Part shown: in pieces, positions 52,197 through 61,783 of the stretch | How the letters are laid out: each line of letters begins with the position of its first letter | Position numbering within the stretch: the stretch's first letter is position 1 | Source of the DNA: Mesostigma viride | Lineage: Eukaryota; Streptophyta; Mesostigmatophyceae; Mesostigmatales; Mesostigmataceae | NCBI GenBank assembly: GCA_009746045.1 | Contig: RPFO01000165.1 | Coordinates: forward strand, 374,001-438,000 | Length of the DNA: 64,000 nucleotides | Direction of reading: 5' to 3' | The notes under the pieces: model-generated | Databases searched by the model: none | The model's input: the letters and a program-made list of their open reading frames with translations, nothing else | Told to the model about the DNA's origin: nothing | Position numbers and translations under genes: made by a program

Positions 52197-53805
52197 CTAG
52201 CACTGCGCCTTCTTCTGGTATTCCTTGCGGCCCCCCGTCCTGGTGCTGGTGAGCATCACGCCCACCAGGAGCTTCTTGGCCACGGGGGCCGTGTCTATGT
52301 AGGGGAGCTTGATGAGCGGGTTGTGGAAGTCGTTGAAGCAGTCTGGCGAGCACATGGCCAGGTCGCACTCCTTGCACCAGGTGCGGGTGCGCGCCCCCTG
52401 CTTGGGTGGGTCTGTGTTGGCCAGTGAGCAGGCCTTCATCGACCGCACCCGGCACACCACGCACACCATGCCAGAGTGGGATGTGGGCAGGCTCTGGTCG
52501 CGCAGCAGGGAGCCAACCCCGTGAGTGCCAGAGTGGCGCCCAGCACGCCCCTTGCCGATGCTGGGAACGGCCATGCCGCGAAGCCGGGGGGTGCCATCAA
52601 ATGCATTCTTGAGCAGCTGCGTGTGGAAGGCCAGAATGTACACCCTGTGGTCCATGGCGTCCTTGCCAAGAGCCAGCTTCTGCAGGCAGTATGCCATGCG
52701 CACAATCGTGGAGAAGAGGCCCAAGGCCCAGCGGCAGTACCACTTGTGGAAGATGGTCCGCCCCTCGATGTCCCACGTGCCCGTCAGCAGGAAGTCAAAC
52801 TGGTCCACGCACTTGTAGATCCGGTTGTACCGCAGCATGGCCTCGGGGCAGGGCACCTCCTCCCGTGCCCCCCCCGTGCCCTTCCCCAGCTTGCTCCTGC
52901 TGATGGTCACGCTGCGTGGGAGGATGCCTGTGGTAAGGCAGGTGACAGCTTGGCGGTCTTGCCACATGGTGAGGGCCTTCCCGGTCGGCTTGTGCACGGC
53001 AGCCACCCACTTGTCCCGCGGGGGCTTGCTGCCCATGAGCTGCTTGACCTTGGCCAGCTCACACTTCCTGGCCCGGCACGTCATGACAGTGCCCACTGCA
53101 GTGATCCCCATCTCACGCAGGTCGTCCATGGTGCCAACAGTCGTGTAGAGGCGGTCGATCGCCATCTCAGTATCCCCTGGGCTGGGCAGCATCTCCGACA
53201 GCGTCTTGACGATGGCCCGCATGCCGCCATCTCCCTTGATCCTGTCGAAGGTCTGGCTGTGGTAGGGAATCTTGGTCTCGAAGTCGTAGAGCCTCCATAT
53301 CCGAATGTGGTGAGGAGTGGGGCTTGCTGGGGTCATAGACCCGGATGCTGCACATCTGGTTGCGGATAGCAATCCCCGACTCATCGATGGCGACTGCAGA
53401 CCCGGGCACGAAGTAATTCTTGATGTTGTTGTTCATCATCTCCTCCAGGTGCTCGCAAAAGTACAGCTTGCCCTCCCGAGAGCTGTGGTCGGCAGGGCGC
53501 TTGTCGTGGCGGCGGAAATGCAGGTTGTGCTTGATCTTGTAGAACCGCGTCTTTAACATGAAGCCTGACCAGTCAGGAAACTGGACTGCACCGTGGGTCT
53601 TCCCTGATCAGAAGTCACCCTCGTTGGACAGCGGAATGCACGCCTTTGCAACGACGAGCGCGAAAAACACGCCCACCTCATGGGCGGTGATGTCCCCTAC
53701 GTTGTCAGGCATCTGCTTGCTTTCAATATAGGCGTTGGTCGCCTCTGCAATCTTGTCCCACTCCTCGCGTTTCCATATCAGATGAAACCACCCGAGGGCA
53801 TCCAT
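52197..53805 (-). pseudogene. piggyBac-type transposase, frameshifted
   Basis: Three minus-strand frames. 53805-53608: ALGWFHLIWKREEWDKIAEA and EVGVFFALVVAKACIPL (N-terminal domain). 53559 to about 53340: RFYKIKHNLHFRRHDKRP and AVAIDESGIAIRN (first catalytic Asp). About 53340-52197: AIDRLYTTVGTMDDLREMGI with VGTVMTCR (second Asp), KCVDQFDFLLTGTWDIEGRT (third Asp), and a Cys-rich tail (CVVCR ... WCKECDLAMCSPDCFNDFH) like the zinc-binding end domain of piggyBac transposases. The enzyme would cut at TTAA sites. Frameshifts near 53575 and 53340 disable it, and the N-terminus is cut off at about 53822 by Copia copy 3. Confidence 0.85.
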
Positions 53806-53822
53806 GTCCTTATAATTCCGGG

Positions 53823-54268
53823 GCAGTTAGCATATTGGGGCACCAATGTGCTAGATGGATGCAGGTTGAGGAGGCCTTTCCAACGCCGTGTCAACCGCCT
53901 AGAACAGACAAGGGACTAGAAAGTTATCAAGTCCCGAAGTACTGCCGACCGGTGGGCGAGGGCGGGGCACACTCAGGGCATAGTGGACAGGACACGTGGC
54001 AGGCCGTGCCTGCACAGGCTTAGCCTGTACTCTCACGTGACTGGGACACAGTGTACTGAGGGCTCAACGGTACTGTGGCTAGTAGAAGCCAGTAACCAGC
54101 CAGCAGGTCTGCAAGGATGTAAGTCCTTGCAGGACTGTGGCAGGTCCTGTGCTGTCCTAGACACAGGATAGCCAGAGATTCCTGTATGCTGCCTGCAACA
54201 AGGATGCAGGGCAGCGATACGAGGCTCTGGCAATGTAGCGTTGCCCAGCGTTTCTCATGACCGAGGAA
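53823..54268 (+). mobile_element. Copia copy 3, putative 5' LTR/leader, first part
   Basis: Matches the reverse of 15800-16255 (leader of copy 1). It begins next to piggyBac coding sequence at GCAGTTAGCATATTGG, so this looks like the outer end of the element. A diverged reading frame (QLAYWGTNVLDG...RPFQRRVNRLEQTRD) is shared by both copies but is probably not coding. The leader continues at 55788 after the hAT insertion. Confidence 0.6.
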
Positions 54269-54677
54269 CAAGGATGCCGGGTTGGTCAGTACGCCGTACG
54301 GAGCCGCAAAAATACGGGAAAACGTACACTGAAGGCCTCCGCCGTATCTACGCGTACTTTACTTCAGAATACGCGGTTTGGACTTAGAATTTTTCGGGGG
54401 TACCAGCGGGCAGCGGGCACTGGCGCGGTGCCCAGGTTCTGGGCGCGGCGCGTTCACTGCACATTTGAGATTTTTACTACTAGAAGTAGATGCGTACAGT
54501 TCTTTCCATAAAGCGCAAGCCTTGCAAAATCTTTGGCCGGTAGGAGACAGCTAGGACTAGTTACATAACGCATAATGCCAGCAAATGCCAGCTGTGCTAC
54601 TGACGGTGTAATGCAATATAGCGACGACGAGGCCAGTGCGACTGTGCGATATGTGCAGCCATTTTCGATTTGCAGCC

Positions 54678-55225
54678 ATGCCGAAGAAAGGGCCTGAATG
54701 GGATTTCGTTGTCGAGAAGAAAGAAGCAGTCACAGATGCTGTTAGTAACACAACGCAGTATGTGTCGAGGATGTTCTGCTCATTTTGCAACAAGAACTTC
54801 TCCTACAAGGCGGGGCCAATCAGCGTATTCCGAGTCCGTGCACACTGTGCCGGAATCGCAGGGGAAGGGATGTTACCCTGCGACAAAATTCCACCGAATA
54901 TCCGGAGCAGGTTTCTCAGGATTGCTAACAACAAGTTGCAGAAGTCAGACGCCAAGAAGCATCACAATTTGAACAGGGCAATGGCGGAGATAGGAGGGGC
55001 TGCGCCGGCTGACTTGTCGTCGGTTCCCAGCAAAGGCCAGCTGAGCATCACCAAATGGCTGGTTCCCGTCGACGAACAAGGTGTCCAGCTGCTGGCTGCC
55101 GAATTTTTTTATCGAGAACGGCATTGCCTTCAATGCGGCTGAGAGCGTCTCTTTCAAGCAGATGGTGGCCGGCATGATCCAGTACAAAGGAGGGCACGTC
55201 ACCCCTCCTTCTCGGAAGTTGTTGG
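54678..55225 (+). pseudogene. hAT transposase N-terminus with BED-type zinc finger
   Basis: Starts MPKKGPEWDFVV. It has CSFCNKNFSYKAGPISVFRV with RAHCAGIAGEG and a following PC, the C-x2-C...H.AG..G...C pattern of BED fingers in hAT transposases. A T-run near 55103 shifts the frame; the next frame continues FFIENGIAFNAAESVSFKQM, as in the domain that follows the BED finger in this family. A hAT-like trace (MTIIKERANWVTDNW, about 55632-55676) survives further on, but the catalytic core and dimerisation domain are absent. The codons between are replaced by a tandem duplication. Confidence 0.8.
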
Positions 55226-55229
55226 GTGG

Positions 55230-55436
55230 CTCTGCTGTTGTGCATTTTGTCAATGATGAATGTGTGTGCACATGTGTGTATGTGTATGGAGCTTGTTGTG
55301 GGATCCTTGAGAGCAAGGTCCTTGTGTCTTATATCCTCTGCTGTTGTGCATTTTGTCAATGATGAATGTGTGTGCACATGTGTGTATGTGTATGGAGCTT
55401 GTTGTGGGATCCTTGAGAGCATGGTCCTTAGTTGTG
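55230..55436 (+). repeat. Two tandem ~112-bp units inside the hAT relic
   Basis: Units start CTGCTGTTGTGCATTTTGTC and end GGGATCCTTGAGAGCA(A/T)GGTCCTT; they are almost identical, so the duplication is recent. They contain TGTGTGTGCACATGTGTGTA. Confidence 0.9.
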
Positions 55437-55787
55437 TCGTATGTCCTCTCATGCATTATATAGTGGATGGCTTTCCTTACAATTAACTAATTAATTGATT
55501 CCTTACAGTTCCCGTTGCAGTCTGCTCCCCCCAGCATTTAACAAATCATAATCAGATAGGATTGCAGGGCATAAATTAATGGAAGATGTTAATAAATAAG
55601 CATATACACCAAATTTCAGTTGCAATAACTGCATGACCATCATCAAGGAGCGTGCTAATTGGGTGACTGACAATTGGACCACAAAAACTGTCGCGTATTT
55701 TACCGCCGCGTATTTTACACCCCCCACGTATAATACACGTATTTTAGGTCCGCGTATTATACCCCGTACCCGTATTTGCCAACCCGG

Positions 55788-56022
55788 CAAGGATGGAACG
55801 AGGTTGCATATAGCTCGAGGCTCAACGAGGCAACGAGCGTCTTCACACACGAACCTTGGTCGTCACGACGAGTGGCGAGCCTATCGAGGGTCGTAGGCCT
55901 GGTGTGAGGATAAAGGTTGCTAGCCAGCAGCCTAGGGTCATTCCAGCCGGCAAGGACCAGGAGCTCACAAGCTCTGCTGACGAGTTGCTGTGCAAATCGT
56001 ACTATTGCTTCCAAGCGCTTTC
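55788..56022 (+). mobile_element. Copia copy 3 leader, second part
   Basis: Resumes after the hAT element with matches to the reverse of 15610-15760 (GGCCTGGTG...AAGGTTGCT and GACCAGGAGCTCAC). Runs up to the ORF1 start codon. Confidence 0.55.
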
Positions 56023-57159
56023 ATGTCTGGTTCATCGTCAAGCAGCCACGGTGCTGGTGAGGCGAACGAGCAGAGAGACGCGCAAGCGTTTTTCCCCTAC
56101 CGTAACCAAGCAAACGCTCCAACATTCGTGCAAGCGGCCTACGTAGCGAGGCACTTGGCAGAAGAGGGGTGGGTGGCGGTGAGTGGGGGAGGCAGCAGGC
56201 CAGCGGCGGCGGACCCGATTATACAACGGGCTCGCGTCGTGATTTCTCCAGGTGAGACGGGGCGAGTGGCGGTGGAAGAGTTGGTGCGCATTCGTGACGC
56301 GCTAGCTGAAACTGCTAATCGTGTGGAGGTCGCTTATCAGGGCGCCCATATCACGCTTGCCGGTCTCGACCTTGCCAGGGAGGCGCTTAGCCAGATCGTG
56401 GCAACAGCGCTCGGCAGCACCAGGCTGTTCAACCACTGGGTGGCGACAGCAGTGCTAGGAGAGGGGGTACCAGACGCCGACATCATCCGGAACGCGCGTG
56501 CTCGGGAGGCGGTGAATCCTTGGAGCACGGCGGAGGTATTTGCCCAAACCATTGAGAATCTTGTTGCTGTCCTTTTGCAAGAGTCGAGAGGGTACGCAGA
56601 CAGGTTCTATATTACCACGCAGCCTTTCGGAGTGTACTCCAGGCTTGATACACCGAGGCCGGAAACCACCACTGCGTGGGGTCCGGAGGTGGAGATTGTC
56701 ACAGGGGTCGAGAAGACGCCTGAAGACGTCCATTTCGAGTGGACTGACAAGCCAGAGGGCTCCGTCAAGCGCTCAGCCCAGCAGATAAACGAGGGCGACG
56801 GCACTACCGAGACCTACGAGGAGAGGCAGAGAGCTGATCTGCATATCCCTCGTGAGGTGACTCACGAGTACGATCGTTACGGCCGAGGCGAGCAGAACGA
56901 GCTTGTCGGCGGCGGTAAGCGGTGGGTACGCGATCTTGCTTGGCATCGCAACCCAGGTGAGACACAACATCCAGTCGAACGCAAGGCAGACGGGCGACCT
57001 GTGACCTGCGTGCTGGGAGAGTTTAACCCAGACCTCCAGATTGTCGCAGAGGCAGCAGCAGCCATACCGGTTGCTGAGGGTGTCGAGCAGCGTCAAGACC
57101 GTGAGGAGGGGCAGGCGAGTGCAAGCCACGAGGCAGCCTCGTCTGGAGTAAGTGCGTGA
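56023..57159 (+). CDS. Copia copy 3, extra 5' ORF (ORF1), intact
   Basis: 378 aa from ATG 56023 (MSGSSSSSHG...). The same frame is open 33 bp upstream, but homology with copy 1 starts near this Met. Conserved parts: FVQAAYVARHLAEEGW; VYQGAHITLAGLDLAREALS-type helices; RLFNHWVATAVLGEGV; NPWSTAEVFAQTIENLV; FYITTQPFGVYSRLDTPRPE; VERKADGRPVTCVLG. No catalytic motif, membrane segment or zinc knuckle is visible; the middle is probably alpha-helical. It is the first of three ORFs (ORF1, gag, pol), with gag starting 45 bp later. Standard Copia elements lack such an ORF. A role in RNA binding, particle assembly or trafficking would be a guess. Confidence 0.8.
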   Translation: MSGSSSSSHGAGEANEQRDAQAFFPYRNQANAPTFVQAAYVARHLAEEGWVAVSGGGSRPAAADPIIQRARVVISPGETGRVAVEELVRIRDALAETANRVEVAYQGAHITLAGLDLAREALSQIVATALGSTRLFNHWVATAVLGEGVPDADIIRNARAREAVNPWSTAEVFAQTIENLVAVLLQESRGYADRFYITTQPFGVYSRLDTPRPETTTAWGPEVEIVTGVEKTPEDVHFEWTDKPEGSVKRSAQQINEGDGTTETYEERQRADLHIPREVTHEYDRYGRGEQNELVGGGKRWVRDLAWHRNPGETQHPVERKADGRPVTCVLGEFNPDLQIVAEAAAAIPVAEGVEQRQDREEGQASASHEAASSGVSA

Positions 57160-57203
57160 GCCTGAGTGGGTTCCAGCAACCGTATCTGCGTGTGTTGTCT
57201 ATA

Positions 57204-58553
57204 ATGCTTCGTAACACGCGCGGGAGCGGCAGCGGGAGCGGGGCGGGAGCGAGGGATGGCGGGGGTGAGGCAAGGGCAGACACGGGAGGCCCCGCCAACG
57301 TCGTGCCAGAGGGACAGGCAATCCCAACGGCAGAGGGCGTCAATGGCAGGAGGGCATCCAACCGGAAGAGGAAAGAGGTGGCACAAGGGGAGGAGCGTGC
57401 AGGGTGGCCAACCGACGGCGTGGTGCTGACGGGGGAGGGCCAGAATGATGCTGAACGGCAAGCACCTGGTAAGAGACCATGTGTGCCTCCGTCTGGTGTT
57501 CCTGCAGCTCATGTTCCTGCGCCATTAGCACCAGTAGGAGCTGCTGTCATTGGCAGTGACCCTCGTGCTTTGCCTGGGACTAGACCTCATATGAGTGCTG
57601 TGGCTGTGATGAATGGCCAGAAGCCTCTCAAGCCTCCTGTGGGACAGGAAGAGCTAGACAAGTGGTTGGAGGATATGGAGCTAGTTTCATGCTCTGTAGA
57701 TCCCACTGTCAACCTTGTGCAGGTATTCCACACATCCACGACTAATAGGGATTCAAGTGAGCGTGTGAGGGACAAGGCTAGGCAAGCTGTCAAGGACAAG
57801 CTGACTTGGTCTCAGTTCCTAGAGGGCCTACGTCAGGAGTTTTCTGATAAGGTACTCAACCTCACTAATCACTATAAGCTCAGCTATGATACCTTTGAGA
57901 TCAAGGGCACAATAGCTGAGGAGCTGCAGCGGCTCACACGCATCAGGGAGAAGGGGGCCAAGCATGGCTTCAATCTGACTGATAGAGCAGTGGCAGATTA
58001 CTTCCTGGATCGCATGGGGCTGAGTGTGGATGGGAGAAATGCAGCTAGGATGTTTGCTGATCAGACAGATGGGACGTGGCCAGCCTTGCAAAAGGTTATT
58101 TTCAATATCCGTCCATCTGACAATGCTGCTTGCAAGGCAATCCAGGTGACTGGTGCCCCTTCAGCCTCCGCTCATCAGGTCCATGGTGACGCCCCTGGGC
58201 AGGGTGCTCAGGGAGAAACCAGACCTAGTAGGCGTCAGAGGGCTAACAGGCGCAGGCAGAATGGTAACCAGGGTGGCAAGGGCCAGCAGCAGGGATCCAA
58301 AGGCAAGGGTCAGCAGCAGGCTGGTGGTCACCAGGGTGGTCAGCAGAACAAGGGTGGCCAAGGGCAAGGCAAGAGCCAGGGCCAGGGCACCCAGGCCAGT
58401 CAGAGCAGCCAGAACCAGGGTGGCCTGAAGAAGGCTGCTGCTGGGAAGGATGACAAATGCTTTGGATGTGGCAGGACGGGTCATTGGCGACGTGACTGCC
58501 CAGACCAGGCCAAGTCTGCTGGAGCAGGCTCTGGCCAGGTGGGTAAGCCATGA
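57204..58553 (+). CDS. Copia copy 3, gag, intact
   Basis: 449 aa from the ATG at 57204 (MLRNTRGSG...). Gly/Arg-rich start, then a capsid-like region (LDKWLEDMELVSCSVDPTVN, FLEGLRQEFSDKVLNLTNHY, RAVADYFLDRMGLSVDGRNA), a Gln/Gly/Lys-rich linker with repeated GGQQNKGGQGQGKSQGQGTQ, and one CCHC knuckle CFGCGRTGHWRRDC. The stop is at 58551-58553. Pol begins at the ATG at 58559 in another frame, only 5 bp later, so pol is expressed by re-initiation or frameshift. Confidence 0.9.
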   Translation: MLRNTRGSGSGSGAGARDGGGEARADTGGPANVVPEGQAIPTAEGVNGRRASNRKRKEVAQGEERAGWPTDGVVLTGEGQNDAERQAPGKRPCVPPSGVPAAHVPAPLAPVGAAVIGSDPRALPGTRPHMSAVAVMNGQKPLKPPVGQEELDKWLEDMELVSCSVDPTVNLVQVFHTSTTNRDSSERVRDKARQAVKDKLTWSQFLEGLRQEFSDKVLNLTNHYKLSYDTFEIKGTIAEELQRLTRIREKGAKHGFNLTDRAVADYFLDRMGLSVDGRNAARMFADQTDGTWPALQKVIFNIRPSDNAACKAIQVTGAPSASAHQVHGDAPGQGAQGETRPSRRQRANRRRQNGNQGGKGQQQGSKGKGQQQAGGHQGGQQNKGGQGQGKSQGQGTQASQSSQNQGGLKKAAAGKDDKCFGCGRTGHWRRDCPDQAKSAGAGSGQVGKP

Positions 58554-58558
58554 CTTGA

Positions 58559-60064
58559 ATGTTGTCCCCTGTAAATAGTCAATCACCCCTAGTGGGACGA
58601 ACAGTTGTACATAGTAATGGGGGTGTCCCTCTTGTGCAGCAGCAAGGGGTTGGGAATGATGAGGTGCTTCCACTCAATGATTGCAATAACGCTGCTGCAG
58701 CAGTGGAATTCCCTGTGCCTGTGGCAGGTGCAGGGTCTCCAGTTGTTGGGGTTGACTCTGGGAGTCAAGCCGCCAGACTGGAAGGACCTGCAGCTTCTGT
58801 GGGAACCGGGGCTGGCTCTGGGAGCCGAGCTACCTTGGAGGAGGTCCCTGGAGCAAGAGAACAGCAGGTGGGTCGTGCTATCCCAAGCACACAGTCTTTG
58901 TCACGTTCCTCTCTGTGCAGCCAGGCTGACAGGGGGTTGAGCTATGCTCAGGCTGGAAACACTCTACACCATATCTTTGGCCACTCTAAGCAGGCAGAGA
59001 TGTTTGCTTGGAAGATTGGCAAGGAGCCTTTGCTAGAGGCCTGCAGTGCAGCTGCTCAGAATTGTGTCTGTCAGGAGAATGCTGTTCGCCTCCCACAGTC
59101 CCATGCCAGAGAGCCTGCTAGAGAGCGGGGGGATATCCAGGTGGACATCCAACACATCAGGGGCATGTATCTGTTGGTGGGGGTGGATAGGTTTAGCAGA
59201 TATAGGTTGCTGACCATTCTTCCTGGAATGCAGGAGCATCAGCTGTTGATGGGTCTCCAGTCTTTGTTGCCAGGCTTTGGGGTGTACACCAAGGTGCAAG
59301 CTGACTTGCAGTTTGACTGCTTGATCAAGCTGGCTGACCAGCTTCCTTGTAAGTTGGTAGTGGTCCCTAGGGAATGCCATGGGCAGCAGGGAGCTGTAGA
59401 GAGATCTATACGTGAAGTAAAAACAGTGGTGCTAGCAGCTAGGAGTGTGCCTGTTGTGGCATCAGCTCTAGAGAAAGCAGCTTGGTGTAAGGGGATTGAG
59501 GAGCAGCTTAACCACAGGGTAACCTATTACTATGATGGTGTGGCAGTCTCTCCCCTGGCATTGCAGTTTGGTATGCTATCACAGGACGTGGTGGCAGCCT
59601 GCCTGAAGAAGGCAGACAGGGTGTTTTCCAGATTGAGACGTAAGGACAAGGGTTGGAAAATGCTGAGGCCCCAGGTGGGACTGAGGGTCAGGATGTGGAA
59701 GGAACCGTCATTACCAGGCAAGCGTGGCAAGTGGCAAGATGGGCAGGTAACCCATGTTGAGGAAGCTAACCATTCTTGTCTGGTGGCTTTGGAGAGTAAT
59801 CCCAAGCACGTGTACAGGCTATCCTGGGCTCACGTCAAGGAGAGAAGGCCAACTGCAATCTGGCCTGAAGACGGCCCTGATCCTCCCTTGGAGGGAGATG
59901 AGCAGGATGAGAGCCAGGCAGCAGATGCTAACCCACCATGCTTGGATTTTATGGTCTGTCCTGGATGGATGAGGGGGAGCAGGAGTCTGCTGAGACGTCT
60001 GTCACAAGGCCAGAGTGTCCATGTTACCAAGAAAAGTCCTTATTTTAGGACCAGTTTGAATTAA
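58559..60064 (+). pseudogene. Copia copy 3, pol part 1: gag-pre-integrase and integrase
   Basis: Open frame. HHCC zinc site in HHIFGHSKQ...CVCQE, integrase core VDIQHIRGMYLLVGVDR (Asp 1), QADLQFD (Asp 2), GQQGAVERSIREVK (Glu), and the C-terminal domain up to HVYRLSWAHVKERR. The frame runs into the palindrome-ended insertion at 60033 and stops at 60064, so the polyprotein is cut before its protease-like and RT parts. The only intact integrase frame of the three copies from the zinc site onward. Confidence 0.9.
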
Positions 60065-61773
60065 AAAATATATGTGCAAACATCAAATTTCGACCCTGGC
60101 ATTTTTACCACTGACAGATAACACACTTTTTGAATTTTGGACAAAAACCTGGGTTCAAATAATTACATTTAGTGCCTGAATGGACCCTGGCCCATGGCAG
60201 GCCTCAAACCGCGAATTTAGTCAAAATGAGAATTTAGGACCAATAGGACCAATTAGTGTCAACGCATGACCATGCTATCCACACGGTCCCTTGAGCATCT
60301 TACAAGCGCTAGGGGACCCTACGAGGCCTTGGGATGGCGGGGCAGCGTATAACAAGGCCATACCCTGCTGTGGCTGCCTCTATATATACGCGTGCTTAAC
60401 GGTGTCACAGATGGTGCAGGTAATGCAATATACGGTTGCATGGTTGCTGAGGTTGCCCGGCTTGAACATGGCCCACCCCTTGCGGTAAACTTTCTCTAAG
60501 CATATGCCAAACCTTCTTTGACATCACGGACATGCTGGCCACCACCCAGCGATGAAAAAACATTGCATTTGCATTGCAACTAACACATGAATGCAGCCAA
60601 ATCAAGTTACAGAACAACGTTGTGCTAACATGCAACGCTTTGTGAGTGAATTCAGGGTGCATGTAACACGTAAACCATACTGTATATACTGTCTGAGAAC
60701 ACCCTGAACGACTGCAGGCCATAGGACCATGGTTTATAACTAACACATGAGTAAAACTGCTCTTACGCATGTGTGTTTTAGCTGCAGCGGACGACGAAGA
60801 TAGAGACGTAAAAAATTGTATGACGTAAACCAACTATGTGTGACAGTTATGTGCACAGAGAGCGTCCCCTCTTTTTAGGCATAGCTGGCTGACTCAAAAC
60901 ACCACGACAGCGTTGCCAGTTACACTCATGATCTAGGGCACCCCGGCACGTACCTGCTACTTACGTCGCCTCATTCCAGATGGTTGCAAAAAAGTCGCTG
61001 AAATCCGCAGCGAGGTCAGCTTTCCGAGAGCTGAGCGCACCAAAGCTGGCCAACCGGTTCGAAAATGATATAAACCACGCTTGTGATGCGTTCTAGGTCC
61101 AAGAAATACCGAAAGTGAAGACTTATAAGGTGCGCTCGCTGCCCAGCCTGAACGTCCCTAAAACATGGTCGACAATGGAAATCGGGCAAGAATATCACAG
61201 CCCAGGCGCTCCCATGTCAAATACTCCGTTTCTAAACTCCAGACTATTATCAAAATCGTCCACAAAAATTTCCTGGCTTGATTCGCACCACCATTGCTAA
61301 TACACTAACATGTTTGTGCCAAAATCGACCCTCCGCGAGCAGGCGATCTGCGACCCAATTGTGATGTGCCGCTGTGCTACAGCGCTACACATAAAAACTT
61401 GCGCAGAAAATTTCACAGCCTAACTAACGACCTTTCGTTTTTGCTACTGGGCGCCCGAAATGATGAACGCACGTGAAAACGCCGGCCACGATTGTCAGGT
61501 CGCCATATCCACCTCAGATCATTCCCGCACCCACTTTTTCGCTCCAAAATCGGTTATATTTTTGGTCGAGGTACCTACTTTCCCGCCATTATACCCGGTA
61601 CCCGGGTACGGAATCCGGGTACCATGTGCCGGTACCACGGGTCGGGTACATCATGCCGGGTACGGTCCACATGGGGTACGGTCCATATAGTGACCCCCCC
61701 CCCCCGGTACCTCGGTTATAGTAAATTGGTCCTTAATTTAGGACTTTGTCCTAAATTAAGGACCGTGGTATGG
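60033..61773. mobile_element. 1.74-kb insertion with palindromic ends in Copia copy 3
   Basis: Left end palindrome-like GTCCTTATTTTAGGACC (60036-60052). Right end 61728-61764 is a perfect 17-bp inverted repeat, GGTCCTTAATTTAGGAC, around TTT. Flanks TTACCAAGA (60024-60032) and CTAACAAGA (61774-61782) may be an imperfect 9-bp target duplication. Size and layout resemble the 10455-12211 insertion, and the word ATAACTAACACATG occurs in both. A GGTACC-rich patch lies at 61570-61690. No transposase ORF. Confidence 0.7.
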
Positions 61774-61783
61774 CTAACAAGAG

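Larger units (their letters stand above)
54277..55787 (+). mobile_element. hAT element nested in the Copia leader
   Basis: Perfect 8-bp target duplication CAAGGATG (54269-54276 and 55788-55795) and imperfect inverted ends starting CCGGGTTGG. An 8-bp duplication is the hallmark of hAT transposons. Copia leader homology resumes right after the second duplication. Total 1511 bp. Confidence 0.85.

Noticed and set aside
52476-53369. 297-codon plus-strand ORF opposite the piggyBac relic
   Set aside because: Antisense shadow; the minus strand carries the DDD motifs and Cys tail of the transposase.
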